A stretch of 64,000 nucleotides of DNA. It comes from Brugia malayi. Taxonomy: Eukaryota > Nematoda > Chromadorea > Rhabditida > Onchocercidae. Positions 36,905-48,458 of the stretch are shown in pieces (positions within the stretch are counted from its first letter, which is position 1; each line of letters begins with the position of its first letter). The stretch is from contig NW_025062479.1 of NCBI RefSeq assembly GCF_000002995.4, positions 15,496,721-15,560,720 on the forward strand, read 5' to 3'. The position numbers were made by a program, and so were the translations under genes. The notes beneath the pieces are model-generated. The model did not search any database. It saw only the letters and a list, made by a program, of their open reading frames with translations, and had not been told where the DNA came from.

Positions 36905-37198
36905 AAAAAGAAAAAAAGAAGAGAAAAGAAAAAAAAGAGAAAGGAACTCAACAGGTGAAACAATAAAATAAAGTCAATTACTACAGAAAGAAGTTAAATC
37001 AAAAATTTTTGAAGGTAGAGAGACCCAAGAAAAAGCAATAAAAAGAAAACGAAACCTTTGAAGTTTAGTTTGTAATTTAGAAAAGAATTTCCGAAAAAGT
37101 TTTTCGATATCTGAATCTTTCCCAGCTATTTTCCATGGTTCATCACCGAAGAAGAATCGCCGTAAGCGGCCATAATGTAGTTTCAAATCGGAATCCAT
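29737..37198 (-). CDS. smgl-2: DEAH-box RNA helicase, DHX34/SMGL-2 type (nonsense-mediated decay factor)
   Basis: ATP-dependent RNA helicase; in animals DHX34 promotes UPF1 remodelling in nonsense-mediated mRNA decay. The motifs in order are GDTGCGKST (Walker A), TQPRRIA (Ia), DEIHE (II), MSAT (III), [13 protein letters not shown] (V) and [12 protein letters not shown] (VI). The HA2/OB-fold region follows, then the DHX34-specific tail ([20 protein letters not shown]) and a C-terminal C2H2-like finger. Exons: 37198-37056, 36598-36448, 36198-36040, 35811-35761, 35672-35433, 35200-35033, 34794-34684, 34442-34291, 34155-34047, 33973-33859, 33608-33462, 33306-33140, 32961-32786, 32416-32323, 32071-31941, 31825-31758, 31636-31603 (tentative, needed for phase), 31555-31357, 31190-31080, 30867-30751, 30671-30454, 30338-30197 (or to 30176) and 29868-29737. 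This gives about 1044 residues, close to vertebrate DHX34. The 3' end of exon 30338 is the weakest point. Confidence 0.93.
36870..36952 (+). repeat. Homopurine tract
   Basis: About 80 consecutive purines: a run of about 33 A followed by A-rich sequence with scattered G. It lies in the first intron of the helicase gene and adds no coding potential. Confidence 0.9.
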
Positions 37199-37216
37199 TT
37201 CATACGTACACTTTGT

Positions 37217-37221
37217 CCTGC
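37217..37221 (-). promoter_or_regulatory. Likely trans-splice acceptor of the DHX34 gene
   Basis: A strong TTTTTGCAG acceptor ends at 37218 on the minus strand, 19 nt before the ATG at 37198. The start of the encoded protein aligns with the early region of DHX34 proteins, so no upstream coding exon is needed. A spliced-leader site therefore fits best. A cis acceptor of a 5' UTR exon is the alternative. Confidence 0.5.
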
Positions 37222-39659
37222 AAAAATAAATAAGTTTCTCAAAATTCATTCTTTGTGGTTACAACAAAAATATGAAGCAGAGATTGTAATCAACAAATTT
37301 AGGTGGAAAATTCGATATAAGTATGATGTTCGAGTAAATTTAAATGAAATCAAACTTTACACGAATCATATTGCAAAAAATGATATTAGAAATAAAGCTA
37401 AAACAGAGAGGAGCTAAAACATTTCCCGAGCTGAAATCATATCTAAATTTGATTTAAATAGAAGTTTAAAGAAAGTTCAACTGAAATTGAAAGTCGACTG
37501 AATCAAACTTCGAAATTTTTGCAATTCTTATGGAACTATAATGCAGAAATCCTAAAAAAAAAAAAAAAAAAAAAAAAAAGAATGAAATTAAGATAACGAA
37601 CCAACCACACAATTAATTAATTAAACAAAGGCATAACTATTTCGCGCTTCGTATAACTTACAGTGATTTATATATAATGCAAAATAGTATGTATTTTAAG
37701 AGAAACGAAAGATTAGTACGATGCAAAAAATTTCATATGGTGATGAGACGAATTAACGGAAATAGTTGATGAGAGAGAGGAAGCAACACAGCATTTAACA
37801 AGTTGCCAAGAGAAAAAGAGTGAAAGTTTTAAAAGTCACCTAGAATCTGCCTTTTTTTAGATTACGGGAGAGGCACGCTAATAACAGAATATGAATTTAC
37901 TAATATTTCGGAAAGTTAAACAAATTAGTTTAATCTCAGTAAAGTATAAATTGAAATGAATTCAATGTTTGCAGAGAAAAATTACACGAAGATTGCCAAT
38001 TTTAAAATGCATTTGCACGCTACAAGAATTAATCTATCAAATTGATAACTTTTAAAGTAACATTCAAAAAGAAAGCAATGTTTAAATAATGAATTGGTTA
38101 ATTTTAGTTTATGGAAATATCAGTCTCAAAATATTGTCAATCTGATTGAATGCATAAGCAATTTGCAATATTCCGGAACATTCAAGCTATTATCTTAGAT
38201 TAATCTCGCTCATATGCAAAACTTCCAGTAATTTATTGAGCAACTATTGCTCAAAATGGTCACAATGGTCAGTTTAATCGTTTATGTGTCATTTTTATTA
38301 GTACTTTTTCTGGAAATATTTACATTGTATGTATTTTTTTATTTTTTTATCAGTTTAATTTATTTTAATATAATTAACTATTTGATGTGACAACAGATAC
38401 ATTTCCGTATTATTTATTCAAGTGTGCAATCTATCGATATTTCTTTATGGCGCAAAAAAGGATGTATTACAATCATAAAAATAAAAAAAAAATGCTACAT
38501 ATTTTAGGAAGTGAATTACTGATAAATGATTACTTAACAAGATTTATCTAAATTGATTATTACTTCAAATGTTAATGAAACATTTTAAAATCTTTCATAC
38601 AACAAATGTAAACAGTAGAAGAAACACATGCTCGGTTAATGTCAATTAAATTGATTGTGCTGTAAATTTAATAATATCAATTTATTAAAAACGCAAGAAA
38701 AAAATCGCTGAGTAATAATATTAAATTTAATTCAAAAAAAAAAATGGAAATGAATTAAGAGTGTGGAGGATGAAACATACAATAGATAACTTTAAGTATA
38801 AAATTCAAATTTTATCACCACTAGTCACAAATGATAATAAATAAAATTGTGTGAGTAATGTCCAATAAATTAATTGCCATTGTTACCATAAGTAATAATT
38901 ATTAATTCCATGAAATTTTAAAATCCAATTAAAAAGCATTCGGTTTATTGACTTCTCCTAAATTTCAACTTATTGCTATCCATTTCCGACAATGATCAAG
39001 CGAATTGAATTGATAACAAATATAAGAACGAAATACAATAATAAGCAATGAATGAAGTTTAAGCTTATTAAAGATGACAATGAAAACATAATGGTAAGTT
39101 AGAAAATTATTAGCACAAGAAATTATTCATATTGTTACTAAATTAATTTACACTATTAATTATAAGATGACAGGATAAGCTAATAAAATGTACATATAAG
39201 ATCATAATGATAAGATAAACGTTTAAAAGCAATTAAATTATTATAATAGTTAAAATAGCGTGAAGCACTACTTAAAAATAATAACCTTGAAGAAACTAAA
39301 AGAAAAAAATAAACCATAACATTTGTTTGTTTAAAATATGCTTTCATAAATTTTTTTCTCACTTTTTTTTGCAAAATTTTAATTCAATCATTTTTAACAA
39401 AACTGACAAACATTTAACATAAAAAGAGCAAAGGAAAGATAAGCAGATAACGATAACTATTTAACAAAATAAACACATATACGTCGCTTTAGAAGAATTT
39501 TTTCCTTTTTTTTTGTTTATCGTTTTTCTGTTTTTTTGTATATTTTTGTTTTTTGATTTATTTTTAAGATTTTTTATTTCCAGAATTCGGCAAAAAAAAT
39601 GAAAAAGGAAAAAAATAATAACGAAAACACTTTTTCTATTCATACATAAACTGTCGATA
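37222..39659. other. AT-rich intergenic region, nothing recognised
   Basis: This stretch lies upstream of the helicase and downstream of the duplicated gene. It holds only short frames without matching splice signals, and several poly-A runs (for example 37554-37579). A promoter for the helicase presumably lies near 37.2-37.7 kb, but no specific element was identified. Confidence 0.5.
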
Positions 39660-42600
39660 AAAATCACTAAAAATTTTCACCTCCCCCCCATAATACCATC
39701 GATGCTTTCATTTTCTTTTTTTTTTTCTTTTTTTTTTTTTTTTGCATATTTACAAAGATGGTAGCATCAGCGGATGCTCTTTTAATTTGACAATTTGCTC
39801 GACGCCATATTTGAATTTACATATACCTCTTGTCGTATATGTTACAATCTGCAATGATTGCAATTGTTTCACTGCTTTTTTACTTCATGTTTTCAAAAAA
39901 AAAAAGAAATCTGGTTATTTTTTTTTTTTCTAGCTGTTCCATTTTCTTTTCTGTTCAAAATATCACAAAAATATTTGGGAAGAAGAATTTGTAGTATATT
40001 TGAGATAATATTCATTCATTCCTTTTTAGAAACATTCATCATTTATTATCATTACTATTCATTATTACTTATCATTTATTACTGTTTATATTTTTCATTA
40101 TCATTAATTATTACCATTACTATTAATTAATATTACTACTCTTATTATTATTTTCATTTTTTTTTTTTTAAATCTAACATATTTTTTTAAAGTAAATTAT
40201 ACTTTAGTTATTTTTTTTTTTTGCAAATTTGGTTACGTTTGAAATTCAGCTGTGCCATTTTAAACTATCGGTCTAAAGCATCGAATAAGTTACGGCTGAT
40301 GCTTAGATAATTTCAGTAATTTGCATGTGATATTTTTTCATCTTAGCAGTGAAATTACTCTGAGAACAATAATTTCAAAATTTTACTAAAGTAAAATATT
40401 TCACATTAAAGACTTAAATTTCTAAATAAAATTAAACAAATTACTTGTGATTTTTCGATAGCAAAAAAAAGCAACCAAATTTAAAATCTCCTTTTTTTTT
40501 TGATAAATATTTACGAAAAAAAAAGAATTTATGAAAGAGAAATAGATGAAGAATAAAGGAACAAACATCATCTTTGATAGTGAAACCAAGAGCCGAATAA
40601 TTCGCGATACTGCGAATGATATCGGCCACTTTCCCTTCAATAATTGTTATCAAACTGTTATTTTCCTTCAAATTCGTTACTGTTACTATTACTCTGCCAG
40701 AAATACGACTGTCTACTGCAAAATTCCTGAAATATAATAGCATTCACCAGAATTAGTCTATTTCATATCGCAACACATGTAGCACGCAATGCACATATTG
40801 ACGTCAATTCTCAAATCAATCTGACCAGTTGAAATTTTATTTCTTACGTTACACATTGTAAATGGTAGATATCTATTACAAATGGCTAAAAGAAATTGTT
40901 TCACATTTGTTATTTGTTATCACTATATCACTCAAAATTGTCAATAACTTCTTTGACAGCAAGTTAAGTATCCGTTTTCAATGTTGTGAATAAATTCTTA
41001 GATAATAATTTAAGTTTATAATCATTTAATACATATTATTGCAAATAATTCAACTTTAATAGTTGCACACATTTTCTTAATCTAAAATTTTTTCCATTAT
41101 ATAACCATTAATTATGTAAAATTGCAATTAAGTGAAATAAAAAGAAACAACGTTAACCTTGTCTGACTATCCTCGAGAATGACCAATTCAGCAACAGTTT
41201 CACATAACGGTGGTACCTTAATGGTACTATCAACACCCCATCTCAATTCTTCTTCTACTATATTCTCACCAATACTTACAATACTTAATTCATTGTGAAA
41301 GCCAGCATTTGCTTCAACAATTTCACATGGCGTTTTCAATTTCAATTCCATTTCCATTCCACGACATACTCCTTTCTCTAAAAATTTTCAAATTTATTTC
41401 AATCAATGTTTATTTCATTTTTCATTTCTTTCTTTTTTTTTTACATATTTTCTATTTGCTAATTAATATTAATCATACTTTCATATTTTTTCTTATTTCC
41501 TTTCTTGATCTTTGCTAATTATTCCATTTTTCAAACATATTTATTTGTTTTTTAACATTGTCTTTTCCATTCTGCTTTAAATTATCCAATTATTTGACTA
41601 ATTAATTGTTACCAACTGTACTTGTTATTATTAATATTAATATTAAATCATATTAAACAATTAATATACTCAGTATTTGACTATGTTAAATGTTTAAACA
41701 CAAATATTTTTCTGAATATAAGTAATGATGTAATTTTCAAACATGCAATTATTAAACTTCAATTTCCTAATAATAATTCAAACTAACCGATTGAAATTGT
41801 TGCACTACTGCGAGTAGAACGTTCTGTTTTAAAAGTATATTCCTGCGCCCGTTCGGTGCTATTTGTGAACGTTGATTTGAATAAAACCTGTTCGCTCTTT
41901 GATTGGTGAACAAAACGCGTATCCATTCCTGATACCGTATACCGCGGTTCCAAATATTCGTTAAATAAATGCGACCAATTGATATTAAACTGCAAAATTG
42001 CATCACAAAGTTTTCTGTAATTCAATTGTATATGTTGAATTTATTAATTACTGGTTGATCTTATTAGGAAAAAATTATCAAATAGCGAAATGATATTTGC
42101 AATTTATGATCTAAGCAGGCAAATTACGCTTTTTTTATCTCTTAATATCATTGCCATCGTCTTATAGGTAAAAACTCATTGAAAAATAGATGAATAGATA
42201 GTTCGCTATAAATTTTTTTTCGAAATTTTACAGGTTTTATCAAAAAAAATTATCTGTTTCTAATCTTTTCTTGTTACAGATTCAATAAAAATTAATTCAA
42301 ATACTAATTACATTCCATTCTTAGATTGAAATACCGCTACGCCATACTTTTCAATTTGCTTTTTGCTTTTTTTACGTCCTTTTTTTATCTTTCTCGTTCT
42401 GCCTTCTTCCTTCTATTCCATCCATCTTCTTTCATCTTGCATTCTCATTAAAAAATTTTGGACAAAAAAATGAAGGAAAAAAAAATCTGATGAGCGATAA
42501 ATGAAGAAAATACGAACCATAAAATAATTGAAAATAAGTTTTTGCGGTTTGAATTGCAAAAAAAAAAAAAAGAAAAAAAGTCTTCATTTTTATAATTTTT

Positions 42601-42735
42601 TCTTCTTTTTACACATCAAATTAAAATATCTAGGAAAAATTTATAATAAGAAAAATTTGATTGAATTTAGCACTTTGCCAAATTTGATCAAGAGTCAATT
42701 TGGATGTGAAACATATTAGATACTAATTAATACTA
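39660..42735 (+). repeat. Segmental duplication, copy A (direct repeat of 50946-54011)
   Basis: Positions 39660-42686 correspond base for base to 50946-53972 with a constant offset of 11286 and no indel. The only difference I found is G at 40446 against A at 51732. Homology continues more weakly to about 42735, with several substitutions and an 11-bp stretch (about 42693-42703) absent from copy B. The left edge is abrupt. Confidence 0.97.
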
Positions 42736-44687
42736 CATTTCTAGTACCTATCATGCGAAATTGATCAATTAATTGAATTAAAATACTGTTGAATTAATGG
42801 GAGACTTACAGGTCAATAGTAAATTCGTGTTGATATGAATCAGCGAATCAATGAAACGAAAAGTTTGTTGACCTTTTACTCTAGCACGTCTAATAATAAA
42901 TCAAGGACGGCACCATTATTAAAATTAAAAAAATTAAGATGTGAGATTTTCCACATAAAAATAATTTCTACAAAATTTTTTTAGCAAAATTTTGGAGTTT
43001 CTTTTTTTTTTTCTGTTTGCTGTTGTTTTCAAATAATTCCATAAAAACAGTACAAATTCTCATTTCATTTATTTAAATCATTTTTTTTTTTTTTTTAAAG
43101 AAGCTATTTGCGCCAGATGTTTTGTTCGGCAAAGCTAAGACGATCATTCATTAGCATCAGTGAATGAATATGTTATTGAAAAAAAGTATTTAAAATCATA
43201 AAATATTGAAAAAATCCTATTTCAAAAGAATAACAAAACAAAAATATTTCTTATAACGTATTTTTGATGGCAGAAAAAAAAAAAACTTTTAATTTAGTAA
43301 TTTATTTATCTATTTAAGAAGGAAAGAATTTTTTTCATTTTTTTAGAGGGTTAAATTTTTTTCTTTTTCTGAGATTGAAAGGAATTTAACCTATTTGAAT
43401 GAAAAGCATTTCCAATTTATTCATATATTTTCCATTTTTTTTTTTCCACTTAGTCTAAAAAATGTTGACATTCTTTAAAAGTTAACTTTTACTAACAATT
43501 CAATAATTTTCTCCATTCGTAATCCTCGAATGTTGCTTTCAATTTTTTTAGTTTAAATTAGAGCAAAAAAAAGGAAAGAAAACGAAAATCTGCAAAATGA
43601 TGTCGAATTTTCCATCAAATAATCTTTTCTTTCACCTTCATACCTGCCTTTTATGTACCTTCTAACTCTATCCTCTGCTCCACTTCCTTTTCAAATTCGA
43701 AATCACTTAAAATTTTAACAAATTTCCATTTTAAACCATAAAACGACTTGATTGTATATATGCTAATATACATAACCCATTTGATTTTTTTTTTAGTGGC
43801 GATGCAATTTTCATCAAATTTTCATTTATTAAAATAAATGTGCAAAAAAAAAAAAAAAATCTCAATAAAATATAAAAGACAGTAGAAGTGATAAGTATCA
43901 TCCAATTATGTATGTTTCATTTCTAATTATTTTTTCTATAATTAAAAATAAAAGTTGTCATTTATTAGTCTGAGAAAATTGCTGCAATAATAATCTTGTT
44001 TCATACGAAACCTCGTTAAAATAGCAGTTAATAAGTTTTAATTGATAATATAAACATTAATGATATCAGATTTATCATTTCAAGATCTAATTTTATGAAA
44101 AAAAAAAAAGAAAAAATACAAAAATTTGACACCATAATTTTTATGGTTTAACCGTTTTTATTTTTTTTTAATTGTAATACTAGCATTTTCTACTAAGTAG
44201 CATTTTGATTATTAGCATTTCTATTAAGTATAATTATTCGTTACGCTTATCAAAGAATTATTTTTTAAAATGAAAGCGGTAGATAATAATCAAATGGTAG
44301 TATAAGAAAAGAAAAATAAAAACAAAAAATAAATCAAATCGATTGTTTCTGTCATCTGTGAAAATAAGTTAACGAATTTCAATTACAGTATATTTGTCAA
44401 CGATAAAAAACGGAGAAAGAATGTTTTCCTATCAAAAATTCTCATGAAAAAAAGTTTGTCAATTTTAATGTTTGTTTTAAAATTTTGAAAAAACAAAATA
44501 ATAATTTATACTTCGAGATATTTTTTGTTAATTTTAGCTTCGTCGCGAGTTTTCGTAACTTCAAAAATTTGTTTCGCCCAATTTTGAATGATCAGTTCTA
44601 AATCCACCAAATCTTTTGATTTCTGTGTTTCAGCCATAATATTAGCATGTGATGACACCATTGATCGATCCAATTTACGCTCATCAT
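39750..44687 (-). CDS. Aerolysin/ETX-MTX2-like beta-rich protein gene, copy A (5' end not found)
   Basis: Exons on the minus strand are 44687-44512 (helical, charged), 41989-41788, 41377-41158, 40726-40567 and 39848-39750 (TAA). Phases agree at all four joins, including the 44512 to 41989 join across a 2.5-kb intron. The four 3' exons show alternating polar/hydrophobic strands rich in Ser and Thr (FKTERSTRSSATISI), then a W-x5-IKVPP turn and a later F-A-V-D strand. This pattern matches the membrane-inserting region of aerolysin-type proteins; the assignment is by pattern and not by alignment. The exon at 44.5 kb begins in phase 1, so at least one 5' exon is missing from the model. An alternative acceptor at 42014 would lengthen exon 2 but needs another upstream phase. 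Such proteins can be toxins or non-toxic relatives; no activity is implied. Confidence 0.5.
42810..42889 (-). other. Orphan exon candidate between copy A exons
   Basis: An ATTATTAG acceptor and a perfect GTAAGT donor bracket 80 nt on the minus strand. One frame is open (GQQTFRFIDSLIHINTNLLL). Entry phase is 2 and exit phase is 1, which fits neither neighbour in the copy A gene directly. It may be an alternative exon needing another small partner exon, or a relic. It lies just outside the duplicated segment. Confidence 0.35.
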
Positions 44688-45895
44688 CTGAAATTTTTAA
44701 AATTAAAGATTGATAACAAAGAAATTTCAATCATATGCATAAATTTAAATCAGAACAATAATTTTAACCTTATTAATTTTAGAAGATTTTCATAAATTCA
44801 AAAAAAAAAAAAACAATAAAATATTTTTGATTTGTCTTTTCTCAAACCAATTTGTAATTATAATACTTTATTCTTGAATTTTCAAATAAAACTTTAATGT
44901 AGGATACACACTAACGCATGTGCATTCATTTATATATTATATTCTTCTATTTTAAGTTTTGATTATAACATTAAATTCAAATTTTGTAATTAATTAATTA
45001 GTTAGTCAAATATTGTTTTTGATTATTACTCACATTAATTAATATTGTTTTCATAACAATTTTTTGCATTAATTGCCGATAATTTTCCTTATAATTCGAA
45101 TTCTTTAGCTTAAAATAATGATTCGTACTAATTCGTTCTCAAAAATGCAAAAATGTTTGAATTACTTTTTCATTGTTCCGTTTTACCTTATTGAAAAAAT
45201 TAATGCGACATTAAAAAAATATTTTTAGCAAAATTTTGGAAAAATTATTTGAACTTTTGAGTCATATTTCTGTTACTTATGTTTTTTTAAATAATACTTG
45301 ATTTGTGAAGTTTAGTGGTACAATTTAAATAATTTTGACAGGTTAAATTAAAGGAATGAAATTTGGCAGCATTCATTATTTTAAAATAGTTTATAGAGAA
45401 AACAGTCTGATAGATAATTTTTGTTAATGACAACTAATAAAATTTCAAAATTATTTTTAATAAAATATGATGAAATGGCTTCTTCTTTTCACATATGCAT
45501 TGCAGCCTGATTAACTTGACAAACTTAAATTACGATTGGAGCATAAGCAAGTTTAGAATTTGTCATTATCTCAATCTTTAACCTTTGATAGTTTCTAACC
45601 TTTTCTAAACTTGCCTATATTACTGATAATGGTAATAATACAAAAATTGATATGAATTAACTATTATGATTATTAGTGATGAAAGCTGATAAAAATTACA
45701 TATCATTAACTAATCATTTAATGACTTATTAATGACATTAATAGCTTTCAGGTACAAATTTGAACATTCATAACGGATACTAACTTCTTTAAAAGCACTC
45801 TTGCAAGGAGAGTAAAGTTATATCATTGTACTTTGAACAGTTTCTCATTTCAACTGATCGATGGAGATCTAAGTGTAATTCATCTCAATAACTCA

Positions 45896-45985
45896 TAAAA
45901 AGCCAAGCTCGGCTTAATGTCTTTTCAAATGCTTGGCTTTCATACTTTCAAACTTTAGATAAGCCTTCATCAGCCAAGCTATTTG
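45896..45985. repeat. Cluster of AGCCAAGC / GCTTGGCT inverted and direct repeats
   Basis: The octamer agccaagc occurs near 45901 and 45974, with its complement gcttggct near 45932. The first copy also forms an imperfect palindrome (aagccaagctcggctt). The arrangement can fold into hairpins. It may be a relic of a small inverted-repeat element; no boundaries or target duplication were seen. Confidence 0.4.
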
Positions 45986-46677
45986 TACTTTATGACCTTA
46001 TGATCTTTGTCTATACGACCTTCTCCACAGCAGCTACTGTAAATATAACTAAACTGGTTGTCAATTGCTACTCCTTGGATTACAACTGGAAGGAATTTGA
46101 AAATGTTCAGATGATCTATTCAGGATAGAAGTTTTATTTATGAGAAAGATAGATTCATAGACTTTTTACAGTTCTTTGATAATGTTCGGATCTATTCATA
46201 GTTAAGTTTCATCCGCCAAGTTTGTTTAGACGTATTGAAATTTCTGTTTGAATTCTTACATGGCAAAAGCACTGAGCAATTCTGTTCTTTGTCAACAATT
46301 CCTATTCCTGAATCTCTTAATTGTTTTCTTCAAATTAGTCTTTGTGTTTCCTTAAAGAGAACACCAAGGATTCTTCAAAGAATCTTAGAATATTATTTTT
46401 TAATGTGTTGTAAGAGAATTTACTTTCAGAAATTCTAGTTTGAAAGTTTTTGTTTTGGAAGCAAAGTCTATTAAAAACACCGCAGATGCGATTTCTATTC
46501 TTAGGTAAAAAATGTGTAGGAAACAGAGTAAAAGATTCTATGCGCAATTTGTTAATAATTCAAGAAAACAGTGACATTGTGAACAAACAAGGACTATAAC
46601 AAATCTTGGAACAATTAAGATGTCTGTTTAAATTAATTAAAATATGTTCTAATCACAATCTTCTTTAACATAATATT

Positions 46678-47082
46678 TCAGTGAAGAAAATAACATTTAC
46701 ATTTGATATCGAATCGTATCACTGTGAGTTCATTCAACTTTAGACGAATTAGCTTAAAGAATACAGGTATTCTCGATCAACCTGCACCACAAAAAATGTT
46801 TTAACCTTACATCAGCACAGGTGTGTCAAGTTTGCTCCAGCAGTTTAGCTATTTGAGAAGAGTATTTCCTTGGATATCATGATCGAGAGAGATACGGGCA
46901 AAGATTGAAATCAGATATAAGGCATACAAAACATTTAGGAGAAATTATAAAAGTATTTGAAGTAATAAACACCTTAAGAAAAGAGTAAAAATTAGTATAT
47001 ACTGCTGTATTGATATCAATGTTAGGTCAACTACTGCTACTACCTGTAACTTCTCGAACGCTTCCATCAGCGCTACCGCCAT
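46678..47082 (-). other. Tentative small multi-exon gene or pseudogene
   Basis: On the minus strand, ATG at 47082 opens MAVALMEAFEKLQ up to a GTAGTA donor (exon 47082-47044). In-phase candidates follow: 46972-46928 (optional), 46848-46811 (LNCWSKLDTPVL, GTAAGG donor), a 17-nt exon 46781-46765, and 46721-46678 (IRFDIKCKCYFLH, TGA). The exons are unusually short, so chance agreement in AT-rich sequence is a real possibility. The protein is not one I recognise. Confidence 0.22.
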
Positions 47083-48435
47083 ATAATCCCAAAGTTTGGT
47101 TGTTTTTGAATAGAAGTATTCAAGCAAAATTTTTAGTTAACATATACCGTTAACTTAATTAAATTACTATTGTCCTGGCCTTATTTCGATTACATAAAAG
47201 TGCAAATTTATTATCAATTGAGCATTAAATCTAAAAAAATTATTGATATTAAATATAAAGCCAAATAAATGTTAAACATTAGACTAAAAAAATATTAATA
47301 ACTAAGCTTTCTGCTAATTTACATTTGGTTTTTCTGCTAGAGTCAAAAAAAAAGTGAAAAAAGAGAAAATGTTGAATTAAATGCCATTGATGCAAACATT
47401 TGATGCTGTATTCTTGATCAATATAATTAATTATGATAGGATAAAAGTAATCGATACAGGTATAATAATAGGGACACTAAATTTAACTTACATATTACGA
47501 CAATTATTTTTGCTCAGAAAATTTTGAATTGGAAAATTGTGTTTTAAATAACTAAACTCGAAATGAATTTCATCCTTTGCAAGGATTTTTGATTTAATTT
47601 TATTCATATTCAATTTTCTATTTCTTCTCTCATTTTCCATTCTTTTTTTACAAGAATTTCATTTTAATAAATCAATGCTTTTTTTTTTTCATCTTTTTTA
47701 TTTCACATTTATTTTATAATTAATTGCCAAAAGCGCAATAATTGCTTCAATAAAAACTATAAATCCTTTATTTACTTGTATTTTAACTCTACCGGCTAAT
47801 AAATTGCACAAAGAAGAAACTGTTGAACCACTGATTAATTATATTTAATTGCTGCCCTCAGTTGAGGAGTATAATTCAGCTTTGATTAAGGTTTAAAGGA
47901 ACATCCAGCAAAATGCAAATAATCCAATCATTGTTCTGAATATTTGCAATCTGATCGTCAAGGTTATTATTTTATCCAGGGCAAAAAAACAGCCTAATAA
48001 TCAGCAAATTTTTAAATTATCAGAAAAAAATGAATAAAACTTACTACAAAATGAGAGCATAATCCGCAACTTAGTGCTGATAAAGAAGCGCAAATAGCTT
48101 ATAAGAATAATGTCTTAACAGAATATAGTAAATAATTAGTTTAGATGTAGTAAATTAGCTTTAACTGCAATAAATTGGTTACAGCCAATCTGCGCACAAT
48201 AACTTCACCTTTAATTTACTATAAAAATTTCTCATTTACAGTGAAATAAAATTAAATATCGTACAGTAAAAACCGATTAATATTTTGCTTTACTAAGAAA
48301 GTTACTAACACATTACACTAAGAAAGTTAATAATGAGAGAAATTAAAATTAAATAAAATGATTTTTCAGTAATAAATAAAAAAGAATATCAGCCAAATAT
48401 ACCTAAATATGATTGCTCCATAACTCTTCTTCAGT

Positions 48436-48458
48436 ACACAAACACACACACACACACA
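48436..48458 (+). repeat. (CA)n microsatellite
   Basis: A short imperfect CA run (acaaacacacacacacacac). Confidence 0.85.

Noticed and set aside
39742..40130. Plus-strand open frames repeated identically at 51028-51416
   Set aside because: They run antisense across the last exon of the duplicated gene and through low-complexity TTA/CAT sequence. Their repetition only reflects the duplication.
41767..42006. Second minus-strand frame over copy A exon 2 (also 53053-53292)
   Set aside because: It is shifted against the frame that joins in phase to the exons on both sides and carries the strand pattern.
46235..46547. Overlapping 60-70-codon open frames on both strands
   Set aside because: Neither has convincing splice sites or family resemblance, and the two overlap on opposite strands. 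They are treated as part of the unexplained 45.8-47.1 kb island.
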